Source: Paracraurococcus lichenis (GTDB taxonomy: Bacteria > Pseudomonadota > Alphaproteobacteria > Acetobacterales > Acetobacteraceae). Taken from it: 33,761 nt of DNA. The notes under the pieces were generated by a model that was not told the DNA's origin, ran no database searches, and saw only the letters and a list, made by a program, of their open reading frames with translations. Position 1 is the stretch's first letter, and each line of letters begins with the position of its first letter. Shown here piece by piece: positions 8,019 through 16,533 of the stretch. The DNA lies in assembly GCF_030657435.1 (NCBI RefSeq), contig NZ_JAUTWS010000056.1, positions 1-33,761 of the forward strand, read 5' to 3'. The position numbers and the translations under genes were made by a program.

Positions 8019-8492
8019 TCAGGCGGCCTTCTCGGCGCTCAGGTCGGCCGGCGTCTCAGCACGCGCTTTGGCGAGCTGCTGGTTGTAGAAGTCCCGCATC
8101 TTGTCGGCGTCGAAGTCCAGCAGCGTGCCGCCGGTCTCGAAATGCTGGATGAACACGTGCCCGACGGCCGTGGTCGAGGCCCAGGACAGGGCCGGCATGA
8201 TGGCGAAGCCCATCACGGTGCCGAAGAACGGAATCGCCTTCACCAGCGAGCCAACCATGCCGGTGCCGATCGCCGCCGGCGCCACGCCGCCGATCAGGGC
8301 CGCGATCAGGCCGCGCGCCTGCTCGGAGCTGAAGGGGACGCCATAGAGCTTGCAAAGCTTGCGCAGGAGGTTGATCTGGGTGCCGGTCAGGGCGGCCACG
8401 TCGAGGCCCGGAACGGGGATGAGCCCGGTGCCGGCACCCGCGTAGGCGTGGTTGCGGACCAGCTTCGCGGCTTCCTGCTTACGATTATCCAT
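8019..8492 (-). CDS. DUF697-family small membrane protein, first gene of the ABC/SPFH operon
   Basis: A protein of 157 residues. The ATG at 8492 is preferred over the one at 8516 because AGGAGAG lies about 6 bases before it. The product starts MDNRKQEAAKLVRNHAYAGA and carries the DUF697 hallmark GLIPVPGLDVAALTGTQINL, followed by two hydrophobic segments (about 65-90 and 92-120: ALIGGVAPAAIGTGMVGSLV and FFGTVMGFAIMPALSWASTT) and a charged C-terminus. DUF697 is otherwise known as the membrane-associated part of YcjF-like and some GTPase proteins, with poorly defined function. It leads the operon with the two ABC proteins and the SPFH protein, suggesting a membrane accessory factor. No GTPase domain is present. 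Confidence 0.8.
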   Translation of the reverse strand: MDNRKQEAAKLVRNHAYAGAGTGLIPVPGLDVAALTGTQINLLRKLCKLYGVPFSSEQARGLIAALIGGVAPAAIGTGMVGSLVKAIPFFGTVMGFAIMPALSWASTTAVGHVFIQHFETGGTLLDFDADKMRDFYNQQLAKARAETPADLSAEKAA

Positions 8493-8881
8493 GAAACTCT
8501 CTCCTGTGCCTTTCAAGGGCAGCCGCTATTGGAACGCCATTGAACAAGGCTGAACGCGTCGATCGGCGGGTGCATCCCGATATCGGATCTATAACGGCTA
8601 GTCGCTGAATGAATGGTTAACCCAGGTGTAGGCATTGCGCCCCAAAAAACAACAACCTCCAGTGGAGAACACTGCCGCCGGGACAGGTGCCGATCGCTTC
8701 GGCCGCTGACGAGCGGCTTGGTCGGGTCACCGATTTGGTCGACGCCGCGTGACAATGGCCGCCTTGGCCTGTTGCGCATCCAGCGGGCCGTCAGGGCCTG
8801 TCCGCTGGTACCTGCATCGGCTCGTGGCCGGAGCGGCGAGCCGGAATGCTCCTCGCGATCGTGGCGCCGTCGCGTTCGGGG

Positions 8882-9060
8882 ATGATCGATGTCGACGCGA
8901 TCCGGGCGCGCGTCCTGGAGCTTTCGGAGCCCCTGGATCAACGTGGTCGGCGGCGGTTGGCGGCTTTCGATGCTCGCGCTGCGGCCAGTGAGCACGCCGC
9001 CGGGCTTACCCGGCGACGTGCTCACCGTTGCCCGGTCCGGCACCCGAGGGCTGCGGCAGC
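8882..9060 (+). pseudogene. Possible ISAzo13-like transposase N-terminal remnant
   Basis: From the ATG at 8882 the frame reads MIDVDAIRARVLELSEPLDQ and then RGRRRLAAFDARAAA, which resembles the opening of ISAzo13-family transposases (a short helix, then LDER-RR-AA-ARA). The continuation expected there (a VAR-containing helix-turn-helix) appears only in the +1 frame, as GDVLTVARSGTRGLRQ, so the reading is broken around the palindrome at 8988-9025. No catalytic domain follows. The assignment rests on a short remembered motif and could be wrong. Confidence 0.4.
8988..9025. repeat. Strong palindrome downstream of the type I secretion operon
   Basis: A 38-base hairpin: outer arms GTGAGCACG (8988-8996) and CGTGCTCAC (9017-9025), a C/A mismatch (8997, 9016), inner arms CGCCGGG and CCCGGCG, loop CTTA. 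It shares its design with the palindrome at 25388-25427: both have ends of the form GTGARCAC/GTGYTCAC and an A mismatch on the right of the inner stem. There is no T-tract, so it is at most a weak intrinsic terminator, about 190 bases beyond the last gene of the operon. A dispersed extragenic palindrome is the alternative. Confidence 0.65.
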
Positions 9061-9216
9061 CCGGCGGATGCTCCGGCCGTGGCGGCAACAGCCACTCTAT
9101 TCTGATCCACAGTGCAGCCGGCAGCCGGCAACCGTCATCCCGCACGCGCCCCTGCTTCGCCGTGTGCTCGGTCCGTTCCGCCAGCCCGAGCAGATGGTGA
9201 CCGCCTGCCATGTCCC

Positions 9217-10524
9217 TTATTTGGAGAGACCCTTGGGGAAGATTGCGGCCGGCAGCCGGCCCAGGCTGCGCAGAAGCGAGAAGCCGGCGATCGCGATGTC
9301 AGCCTCCGCCGCCGCGGCGTCGCTCTGCGCGTTGATCAGCGCGGTCTCGCCCGAGAGCACGTCGATCAGCGAGCGGCGGCCGAGCTGCCGTTCCTCCCGG
9401 GCCAGCCGCAGGAACTCCTCAGCGATGCGGGCCTGATTTTTCAGATAATCCGCGGTTTCGCGCGCAGCCGCATAACCCTCCCAGGAATTGCTCACCTGCT
9501 CCTCGATTACCATCCGGGCATCGTCGAGGCGCTGCTCGGCGGCGCGGGCACTGCCTCTCGCCGCATCCACGTTGCGATAGCTCGAAAGGCCGGAATTGAG
9601 GCTATAGGAGAATTCCAGGCGGACCGTGTGCTCACCCCTGGTGTTGGGCCGGTCGATGATGTCGACATTCTGCCGGGTCTCGCCGACCAGGTTCAACCGC
9701 GGCCCCAGCTCCGCCTGCGCGATGCGGATGTCCGCCTTGGCGACGTCGACCGTCAGGGCGGCGTTGCGCAGCGTCGCATTATCGCTGCGGGCGCGGGCAA
9801 TCGCTTCCGTCAGGGTGGCGGGCAGCATGGGTTTAGGAACCGCGATGGCGGACAGCCTGGCCGGGGCCGCAGCCTCTTCGCCGAACACGGCGCGGAAGCG
9901 GTTTCGGGCATTGACATACAGGCTGCGCGAACGCACCAGCCGGGCCTCTGCACCGGCGAGCTGGCTCTTGGTCTGCAGGACGTCGGTAGCCAGGCCGCCG
10001 CCCAGGTCGACGCGGCTTTGCTCCATGCCGGTCTGCTTGCGGATATTGTCGACCGAACGCTGGGCGAACTCCACGGTGCGGGCCGCCCTGTACAGGTTGA
10101 TGCGGGCGGTCAGGCCTTCGAGCAGCAGGTCCTCTTGCGTCGCAGTCACGGCATTGGCGGCCCGGGCCTGGGACAGCTCGGCCCGGTTCACCGCGCTGTT
10201 GATGCGGCCGAAATCGAGCACCGGCTGGGTCAGCGTCAGGGCGCCCTGCCGAGGATAGCTGCCGGTGTCCCTCACGCCGTTGGTGTTGTCGCGTTTAGAA
10301 TAGCCGGCGGAGCCGCCGGCCCGCAGCTCCGGATACCAGCGCCCTCTCGCGCTGGCCGCTGACGCTTCAGCCGCGGACAGATCGGCTTGCGCGGCGCCCA
10401 CCCTTGCATGGTTCGTCACCAGTCGGCGCAACTGCTCCACATCCGCCTGCTCCAGCGCCAGTGCGGAACCGGCCGATGTTCCCACCAGCATCGCCACGAG
10501 GGTCAAGTATCTGACATGTTTCAT
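9217..10524 (-). CDS. TolC-family outer-membrane efflux/secretion channel
   Basis: A protein of 435 residues of the TolC/OEP family, the outer-membrane tunnel of type I secretion. The ATG at 10524 is chosen because it opens a clean signal peptide (MKHVRYLTLVAMLVGTSAGS, cleavage after ALA, about residue 24) 4 bases after the stop of the adaptor gene. Two OEP repeats follow: long heptad-rich helices (for example AAQADLSAAEASAASARGRW and ARMVIEEQVSNSWEGYAAA) and short beta segments such as LTLTQPVLDFGR and LEFSYSLNSG. The C-terminal GRLPAAI loop is typical of this family. It is the last of three secretion genes and the last gene of the operon. Confidence 0.92.
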   Translation of the reverse strand: MKHVRYLTLVAMLVGTSAGSALALEQADVEQLRRLVTNHARVGAAQADLSAAEASAASARGRWYPELRAGGSAGYSKRDNTNGVRDTGSYPRQGALTLTQPVLDFGRINSAVNRAELSQARAANAVTATQEDLLLEGLTARINLYRAARTVEFAQRSVDNIRKQTGMEQSRVDLGGGLATDVLQTKSQLAGAEARLVRSRSLYVNARNRFRAVFGEEAAAPARLSAIAVPKPMLPATLTEAIARARSDNATLRNAALTVDVAKADIRIAQAELGPRLNLVGETRQNVDIIDRPNTRGEHTVRLEFSYSLNSGLSSYRNVDAARGSARAAEQRLDDARMVIEEQVSNSWEGYAAARETADYLKNQARIAEEFLRLAREERQLGRRSLIDVLSGETALINAQSDAAAAEADIAIAGFSLLRSLGRLPAAIFPKGLSK

Positions 10525-10528
10525 GATG

Positions 10529-11803
10529 CTAGCGTTCTTGGAAGGCGTAGCGCAGGGAACCGGCCCAGGGACCGAGGACATAGTTGAGGATGGAGCGGCT
10601 GCCGGTTCGGATGCGGCAGATCACCGACATACCGGGGTAGAGCCTGAAGGCGTGATCCCCGGCGTGGAAGCTGCTGCTGTCCGAGACGATCCGCACGCGG
10701 TAGAAGGCACTGCCGTCCTTCACCACCGTGGCATCCGGGCTGACCGTGTCTACCGTCCCACCGATATGGCCAAACAAGGCGGCGTCCGGGCTGTTGAGCG
10801 TGACGCGGGCGTCCTGGCCCTCATTGATGAAACCAATGTCCTGCAGCGGTAGACGCGCTTCGATCACCAGCTTGTCCGCGGCGGGCACCAGCTCCACCAC
10901 CATCTGGCCGGGCTGGATGACGCCGCCGAGGGTCGAGACGGCGACGGTCTTGACGATGCCGTCCACCGGGGCGCGCAGGACCGTCTGCTCGTCGGTGCTT
11001 TTCAGCGCCAGCAGCCGCTGACCCAGCTCGTCCTGGCTCTGGCGCGCCTTCGCCAGCTCCCGCCGGGCAACCTCCCGGTCGCTGGCCTCCACACCGGACC
11101 GCCGCTCGCGGGCCTCGGCGATGGCGGCCTCGAGGCGGGGGATGGAGGCGGTGTCGGTATCGAGTTGGCTGCGCAGGATCTGCTGCTGGCGAACCAGGTC
11201 CAAGTGGGCAAGCCTGCTGCTCAGCCCGCGCTGCAGCAGCTCGCTGCTGATCTTCACCTGATCCTGCAAGACGCCGATCGCCTTCGTGTTGCCGGAAACG
11301 CGTGTGCGGACCTCCTGAAGCTCCTGTTGTCGCTGGGCGACCAGGTTCTTCTGGATCGCCACGTCATGGGCCAGCCGTTCGCGCCGGGACTTGAAGATAT
11401 CCTGCGCCGTGGCGGCGAGCGCCGGGTTGGCATTGGCCAGCACCGGCGGGACGAAGGCTTCGCGGCCCTCCGCCTCCGCCTCCCAACGGGCGATGTCCAT
11501 CGTCAGGCTGTCCATCCGCAGGCTGAGCTCCTGCAGCTCCGCCTGCGAGCGGACGGTGTCGAGGAGGACGAGCGGCTGGCCGCGTGTCACGCTGGCACTC
11601 GGCTGCACCAGGATCTCGCGTACGATGCCGCCGGCCAGATGCTGGACCGATTGCAAACCGGACACCGGCATGACCTCGCCCACGGCGTTGCTGACGACGT
11701 CCAGCCGGGCGATGGCGCCCCACAGCGTCAGTCCACCGAGCACGGCGCCGGCCGTGACGACCGTCAGCCGCTGCGGGGATAGGGTTCGGGCAAGCGCGCT
11801 CAT
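10529..11803 (-). CDS. HlyD-family type I secretion periplasmic adaptor
   Basis: A protein of 424 residues of the HlyD/TIGR01843 type: the membrane-fusion protein that links the ABC exporter to TolC. The ATG at 11803 overlaps the stop of the ABC gene (ATGA, 11800-11803); the longer frame from 11869 lies inside that gene and lacks family features. The order is a short cytoplasmic part, one membrane helix (about 14-32, LTVVTAGAVLGGLTLWGAIA), a half-lipoyl segment (SVQHLAGGIVREILVQPSAS), a long coiled coil (about 85-265), the second half-lipoyl segment (LRAPVDGIVKTVAVSTLGGV), and a beta-barrel/C-terminal domain with YPGMSVICRIRTGSRSILNY. Length and layout are normal for the family. Confidence 0.93.
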   Translation of the reverse strand: MSALARTLSPQRLTVVTAGAVLGGLTLWGAIARLDVVSNAVGEVMPVSGLQSVQHLAGGIVREILVQPSASVTRGQPLVLLDTVRSQAELQELSLRMDSLTMDIARWEAEAEGREAFVPPVLANANPALAATAQDIFKSRRERLAHDVAIQKNLVAQRQQELQEVRTRVSGNTKAIGVLQDQVKISSELLQRGLSSRLAHLDLVRQQQILRSQLDTDTASIPRLEAAIAEARERRSGVEASDREVARRELAKARQSQDELGQRLLALKSTDEQTVLRAPVDGIVKTVAVSTLGGVIQPGQMVVELVPAADKLVIEARLPLQDIGFINEGQDARVTLNSPDAALFGHIGGTVDTVSPDATVVKDGSAFYRVRIVSDSSSFHAGDHAFRLYPGMSVICRIRTGSRSILNYVLGPWAGSLRYAFQER

Positions 11804-13461
11804 GCGGCCACGCCCAGCTCGAGCTTGCGGACCATCGCCGGTGTCGCGGCGCTCAGATCCAGGCACCATGGTGCCGCGCGCACGACGTTCGGGTCGTGGC
11901 TAACGATGATCATGGTGCGACCACACCGCCCAAGGTCGATGAGGCAACGGTACAGCGCCTCGGCGGCCGTCCGGTCCAGGCCTTCCGTCGGCTCGTCCAG
12001 CACGACGATCTGGCCGTCGACCAGCAGCGCGCGCGCCAGGGCCATCTGGCGGCGCACGCCCGGCGACAGGTTCGTTCCGCCGGACAGGAGCGGCAGCTCC
12101 AGTCCCTTGGGATGCGTATCCACGAAGCGCGCAATGCCGGCGCCTTCCAGCGCCCCACGCAGGGCTGACGCGCCGGCACCCGGTCGGGCCGCCAGCATGT
12201 TGTCGCGCAGCGTACCCTCGAAGAACCAAGGCTCCTGCGGCATGTAGGAGACCTGCGACCGCCACCAGGCCGGCGAAAGCTGGGACAGGGCGGCGCCATC
12301 GACCAGCACCTGGCCTTTGTGCGGCTGGCGGAGTCCCAGCAGGATCTGCAGCAGCGTGCTCTTTCCGGCCCCGTTGGCCCCGGTTATGGCGAGCACACCG
12401 CCCGCCGGCAGCTCGAAACTCAGGTCGGACAGCAGGGCGACCGGGTAGTCGCGGTCGTGCCACTCGACGTCCTGCACGGTGATCCGACCGGCGACGGAGG
12501 GCAGTGTCCCCGTGCCGCCCTCGACCGGCAGGGCGGAGAGGCGGGCGGCATTGGCCAGCGCGGCTTCGGCGCGGCGCAGCCCCGCCACCAGCTGCATGGC
12601 GCGGGCAAGTGGCGCCAGGGCACGGCCGGCCACGAGATTGGCGCCGATCACCAGCCCGGTGGTCAACCCGCCAGTCACGACCAGAATGGCGCCGATGCCG
12701 ATCACCGCGATGCCGGTCAAGGCCTGGATGGCGTAGATCAGCGCGCCATCGGCGTTCTGCCGCCGCGCGAGGCCGGCCGCGACACCGGCACGGCGGGCCA
12801 GGGTCTCGCTCCAGCGCGCCATCAGCGCGGCGCCGCCGCCGAACATGCGTAGGGTTTCCGCCCCGGCATTGGCGGCGGCGGTCAGGCCGGTCAGCCGCTC
12901 GGACAGCGATCCGGATTCCTGCACCGGCCTGGTCAGCGCTTTGCCGGCCTGCAGGACATAGAGGCACATGGCGATGGCGCAGAGCGCGGCCGCGGCGGCG
13001 ATCGCTGGCGACAGCAGGAACAGCACTCCGAGGTAGAGCAGGCTGAACGGGACATCGGACAGAGTGGCGATGGCGCCCGGCCCCAAGGCCGCTTCGGCCT
13101 GGATCACGCCCGCCATCATCTCCAGCCGCCGCGCCGGCGGCAGCCCCGACAGGGCGTCGTAGCGGACCGTCAGCAGCAGGCCGAAGAGACCGGTCTGCAA
13201 CGAGCGGTCGGCATCGCCGACAATGTCCTCCGCCAGCCGGAAACGGGCATGGCGCAGCGCCAGCTCACCCAGTAGCGCGAGCAGCACGCCGCTGGTGAGC
13301 GCCACCAACGTGCCGCTGATCCCCTGCGCCACATAGCGGTTGAGGACGTGGATCGAGTAGGTGGAGGAGGCGAGCCCCAGCAGGTTGACCAGGAAGGCGG
13401 CCGCGAACAGCCAGGCCGTGCCCGTGCGCGTCCGCTTCAGCCGCGCCAGCAACGCTTTCAT
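11800..13461 (-). CDS. Type I secretion ABC exporter (permease-ATPase fusion)
   Basis: A protein of 553 residues: a six-helix membrane domain (about 15-290) followed by an ATPase domain. Walker A is AITGANGAGKST, the Q-loop region is VSYMPQEPWFFEG, Walker B is IVVLDEPTEGLD and the switch is IVSHD. The signature reads NLSPGVRRQMALARALL rather than the usual LSGGQRQ, an uncommon form that should be checked. There is no N-terminal C39 peptidase or C39-like domain, as in PrtD-type exporters, so double-glycine leader cleavage is not expected. It starts 12 bases after the channel gene and overlaps the adaptor gene. The likely substrate is the giant protein encoded at 16526-21961. Confidence 0.9.
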   Translation of the reverse strand: MKALLARLKRTRTGTAWLFAAAFLVNLLGLASSTYSIHVLNRYVAQGISGTLVALTSGVLLALLGELALRHARFRLAEDIVGDADRSLQTGLFGLLLTVRYDALSGLPPARRLEMMAGVIQAEAALGPGAIATLSDVPFSLLYLGVLFLLSPAIAAAAALCAIAMCLYVLQAGKALTRPVQESGSLSERLTGLTAAANAGAETLRMFGGGAALMARWSETLARRAGVAAGLARRQNADGALIYAIQALTGIAVIGIGAILVVTGGLTTGLVIGANLVAGRALAPLARAMQLVAGLRRAEAALANAARLSALPVEGGTGTLPSVAGRITVQDVEWHDRDYPVALLSDLSFELPAGGVLAITGANGAGKSTLLQILLGLRQPHKGQVLVDGAALSQLSPAWWRSQVSYMPQEPWFFEGTLRDNMLAARPGAGASALRGALEGAGIARFVDTHPKGLELPLLSGGTNLSPGVRRQMALARALLVDGQIVVLDEPTEGLDRTAAEALYRCLIDLGRCGRTMIIVSHDPNVVRAAPWCLDLSAATPAMVRKLELGVAA

Positions 13462-13473
13462 CGGTCCGGTCCG

Positions 13474-16400
13474 TCAGGCTGCGGCTTGGATCGCGGGGCG
13501 GGCAGGCGCCGGCTGGGCGGCTTCGAACTGCTTCCAATCGATGCCGGCCGCACGAAACCTGGGCCACAGGGCCAGCCACAGTTCCTGCAGTGCGGGGGTG
13601 CGGTGCGGGCCTTTCTTGACCGAGAGTGCGGCGGTGAAATGCGAAACCCAGTGGCCGTTGACGCACTCGATCCCGACGAAGTTCACGACCGGATCGTCGT
13701 CCGCTATCTCGCAGATGGCGTGGGAATTGGCCGCCAGCGCTTCCATGACGATGGCGCGGACCGTCGCCGGATCGTAGCTCGGGTCGAGGTAGATGCTGCC
13801 CTTGACCCGGAAGGCACGCGCCCGGCTCATGTTCTGGATCTCGGCCTCCGACACGCGGTCGTTGGGCAGGGAGATGATCTGGCCGGCTGGATCCTGGATG
13901 CGGGTGGTGCGCCAGGTCATGTCGATGACTTCGCCCGAGATCTTATTGATCGAGACGCTGTCGCCCATGTCGAACGGCCGCTCGATGTTCAGGACGATAC
14001 CAGAGAAGATATTCGCGATGTTGCCCTTGACGGCGAGGCCGATGATCATGGCCGTGAGACCACCAGTCGCCAGCAGGCTGGTAACGGGCTTGTCGAACAC
14101 GAAGGCGATGATGCCGAAAGCGGCGAAGGCATAGATCACGCCGGCACTGGCCATTCGCACCACGTTGGGGATGCGCCGCCCGGTGCGCCGCTCCAGCGGC
14201 ACCCACAGGAAGCGCTCCAGCGAGACGGCGAGCAGCCGGGCCGGGACGATCCACCACAGCATGCTGAAACACAGCACGATGTTGCCGGTCACGGCGCCGG
14301 TGAAGTTGCGCAGGCTGTAGTCCAGCGCCAGGTTGGCGGTCGCCATCAGCAGCAGCGGCCAGCACACGATGCGCAAGCCAAGCGTCTGCTGGCGCCAGAA
14401 CTGGCCGCGATCCTTGCGGTCCAGCAGGGCGGCGAGCACCGATCCAACCAGGGCAAAGACGGCGATCAGTAGGAAGGCATCGTGCGACAGCACGTCGCGG
14501 GCGGCAAAAGCGTCCGGCTTAAGAATGATCGCCATGGCCAGCACCGAGAACTCGGGCGCCGGCCGGCCGAAGCCGACGAACAGCGGGTCGCCTTCCGAGC
14601 CGCGCATGCGGACTTCCTGCGAGATCCAGGCGCGGTCGACCAGCCAGCCGGTCAGCGGCGCCAGCACCTGCGCTTGCTTGAGCGCGGCCAGCAATGGGCT
14701 GTCCTCGCCGCCGAGGTTCAGGCCCTTGAGCATGTCCGAAACCGTCCCGACGGCGCCGTCCTTCGCCGGCACGCCGGCATCGGCGCCGATCCGGTCGGCA
14801 CGCAGCTGGTCGCCGAACTGGCGACGCTGGCTGATGCCCATGCCCAGGATGTCGCTGACATACATCAGGTTGTTGCGGCTGAGCGTGGCGTGGTGGAAAG
14901 ACAGCCCCACCAACTGGGTGCCGTAGCTGCGCGCCACGTCGGCCGTGTTGATGAAGAAGCGGCCCTTCACCTTGTAGGCGCGATAGTTCATGTCGCCGTC
15001 CACCGCCTGCCGTTCCGGCTTGTCGAGTGTGATCGGCTCGACGGCGTTGGTGAAAACGACGTTCTGCGGCTCGGCATTGCCGCGCCAGCGGAACCATACG
15101 GTGAACTTGATGGCGGCCGTGTTGCCGTTCAGGTCAAGATTCGCGACCTCATGCACCTTCACGCCGGTATAGACGACGTTGGTCTTGTACATGAACCTGT
15201 CGTTGACATAGAGCGCGCGACCGGCGGTGATCTCGCCCAGATAGTTCGAGACGCCTTCCTCGCGGATCGGCGACAGCTGGGTCATCGCGGCAACCAGGTC
15301 CGTGCCGTCATAGCTGCCGAGCAAGGGCAGGGCACTGGTGCGCCCGGACTTGTCGAAAAAAGCGGGACCGGCCAGCGTCGCGAAGACGGCGTCGGCCCGA
15401 TCCTGCGCCTGGAGCCGATTGCGCACGGCGCGGCGCATCTCCTCCAGCGACTTGGCAGGGCTGACCGCTTCAGCAGCGCGACGGGCGGCATCGAAAGCCT
15501 CGCCAGCAAGCCAATCCGGGGCGGCCTGGTACTTCTCGGTGTAGGCGGCCTGGAAATTCTGGGCCACGGGCCCCGCCGTGTCGTAGAGCAGCGGGGTGGT
15601 GATCAGCGTGCCGTTGAGGGCGGCCTGCGCGGTGCCGGCGCCGTTCCAGCGGCGCTGGAACTGGTCGATAAAGGCGGCGGTGCCGAAATCGCGCAGGGCA
15701 ACGAAGCGGTTGCGGACACCCTGGATACGAAGCGTCGCCACGAGGTCGGCCGAGGCTTCGGCATCGCGACCGAGCAGCAGCAGCGTGCCGGCAACATTGC
15801 GGCCGGTGATGTCGCGCGCGATCTCTTCCAGGCGGGTGCGGCGGTCCGCGCCCTGCGGCGCGTAGGTCCAGCGGAAGAGCACCTTGGTGCCGAAGCGCTG
15901 CAACGTCTCGTCGAACGCATCCGCCAGGGCGCGACCGCGGGCGTCGTCCTCGAGGACGATGTTGACGGCCTTCTCACCGACGATGTTGCGAACATAGTTC
16001 GCCAGGAACCGGGTTTCCTGAACCTGGTCGGCCAGGGTGTGGAATACCCACGGATTCTCGCTGGCCGGGCTCGACCCAGCCGTCATCAGGGCTGGCAATC
16101 GCAGGTCGGCGTAGCTGTGCGACACCGCTTCCGCCGAGCGGTCGGACCAATGGCCGATCGCGGCCACGGCTCCGCTCGCCGCCACCGCCTTGGCGACCGC
16201 AGCGCCCCCGAGAGTCTCATCGATCGGGGTCAGGACCAGGCGCCGCGCCGTGCCGCTCGCCGCCGCGTTGCGCTGCTCGATCGCGAGCTGCGCGCCCCGC
16301 AGCATGGCCTCGCCCTGACCGGCATCTGGCCCGCTGAGCGGCGCCACCACGACAATCGGTAGGGCATCGCCGCTGGGGTCGGTGAGCAGGAAACGCTGTA

Positions 16401-16533
16401 GGCCGAGGAAGGCGACGATCCCAAACAGGGATGCCCCCGCCAGCATGGCCAGGAATACATCGCGCTTGGACGCGGTCCTCAGCCAGTGATGAGGCTTGGT
16501 GGAGACAGTACCGATGGCGACGCGATCACGCAT
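13474..16533 (-). CDS. Periplasmic amino-acid-receptor-like sensor fused to an MscS channel
   Basis: A protein of 1019 residues with an unusual domain order. An N-terminal membrane anchor (about 27-48, VFLAMLAGASLFGIVAFLGL) is followed by a type I periplasmic binding fold of the Leu/Ile/Val-receptor kind (about 55-400; GDALPIVVVAPLSGPDAGQG, GEAFDAARRAAEAV). A beta-rich region comes next (about 430-560; KFTVWFRWRG, NYRAYKVKGRFFIN, YGTQLVGLSF) that resembles the extracellular domain of bacterial pentameric ligand-gated channels. Several membrane helices follow (about 655-850), and then the MscS pore helix and beta domain (LATGGLTAMIIGLAVKGNIA, IERPFDMGDSVSI, SLPNDRVSEAEIQNMSRA). It reads as a channel gated by a periplasmic ligand. 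It overlaps the adhesin stop by 8 bases and is followed after 12 bases by the exporter gene. The middle domain is the least certain assignment. Confidence 0.85.
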   Translation of the reverse strand: MRDRVAIGTVSTKPHHWLRTASKRDVFLAMLAGASLFGIVAFLGLQRFLLTDPSGDALPIVVVAPLSGPDAGQGEAMLRGAQLAIEQRNAAASGTARRLVLTPIDETLGGAAVAKAVAASGAVAAIGHWSDRSAEAVSHSYADLRLPALMTAGSSPASENPWVFHTLADQVQETRFLANYVRNIVGEKAVNIVLEDDARGRALADAFDETLQRFGTKVLFRWTYAPQGADRRTRLEEIARDITGRNVAGTLLLLGRDAEASADLVATLRIQGVRNRFVALRDFGTAAFIDQFQRRWNGAGTAQAALNGTLITTPLLYDTAGPVAQNFQAAYTEKYQAAPDWLAGEAFDAARRAAEAVSPAKSLEEMRRAVRNRLQAQDRADAVFATLAGPAFFDKSGRTSALPLLGSYDGTDLVAAMTQLSPIREEGVSNYLGEITAGRALYVNDRFMYKTNVVYTGVKVHEVANLDLNGNTAAIKFTVWFRWRGNAEPQNVVFTNAVEPITLDKPERQAVDGDMNYRAYKVKGRFFINTADVARSYGTQLVGLSFHHATLSRNNLMYVSDILGMGISQRRQFGDQLRADRIGADAGVPAKDGAVGTVSDMLKGLNLGGEDSPLLAALKQAQVLAPLTGWLVDRAWISQEVRMRGSEGDPLFVGFGRPAPEFSVLAMAIILKPDAFAARDVLSHDAFLLIAVFALVGSVLAALLDRKDRGQFWRQQTLGLRIVCWPLLLMATANLALDYSLRNFTGAVTGNIVLCFSMLWWIVPARLLAVSLERFLWVPLERRTGRRIPNVVRMASAGVIYAFAAFGIIAFVFDKPVTSLLATGGLTAMIIGLAVKGNIANIFSGIVLNIERPFDMGDSVSINKISGEVIDMTWRTTRIQDPAGQIISLPNDRVSEAEIQNMSRARAFRVKGSIYLDPSYDPATVRAIVMEALAANSHAICEIADDDPVVNFVGIECVNGHWVSHFTAALSVKKGPHRTPALQELWLALWPRFRAAGIDWKQFEAAQPAPARPAIQAAA

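Larger units (their letters stand above)
8493..9216. other. 724-bp gap between the two minus-strand operons
   Basis: No intact gene is visible. The long minus frame 8513-9211 reads as random Arg/Pro-rich sequence. The stretch holds a probable transposase remnant on the plus strand (about 8882-9060), a strong palindrome (8988-9025), and, at its left end, the ribosome site and presumably the promoter of the DUF697-led operon. No sharp promoter could be named. Confidence 0.6.

Noticed and set aside
8513..9211. Minus-strand frame of 232 codons in the gap between operons
   Set aside because: No domain, no ribosome site, Arg/Pro-rich random composition; it overlaps the DUF697 start region and a likely transposase remnant on the other strand.
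14482..16362. Long plus-strand open frame of 626 codons
   Set aside because: Antisense to the receptor-MscS gene, with no recognisable domain; the long open frame follows from high GC.
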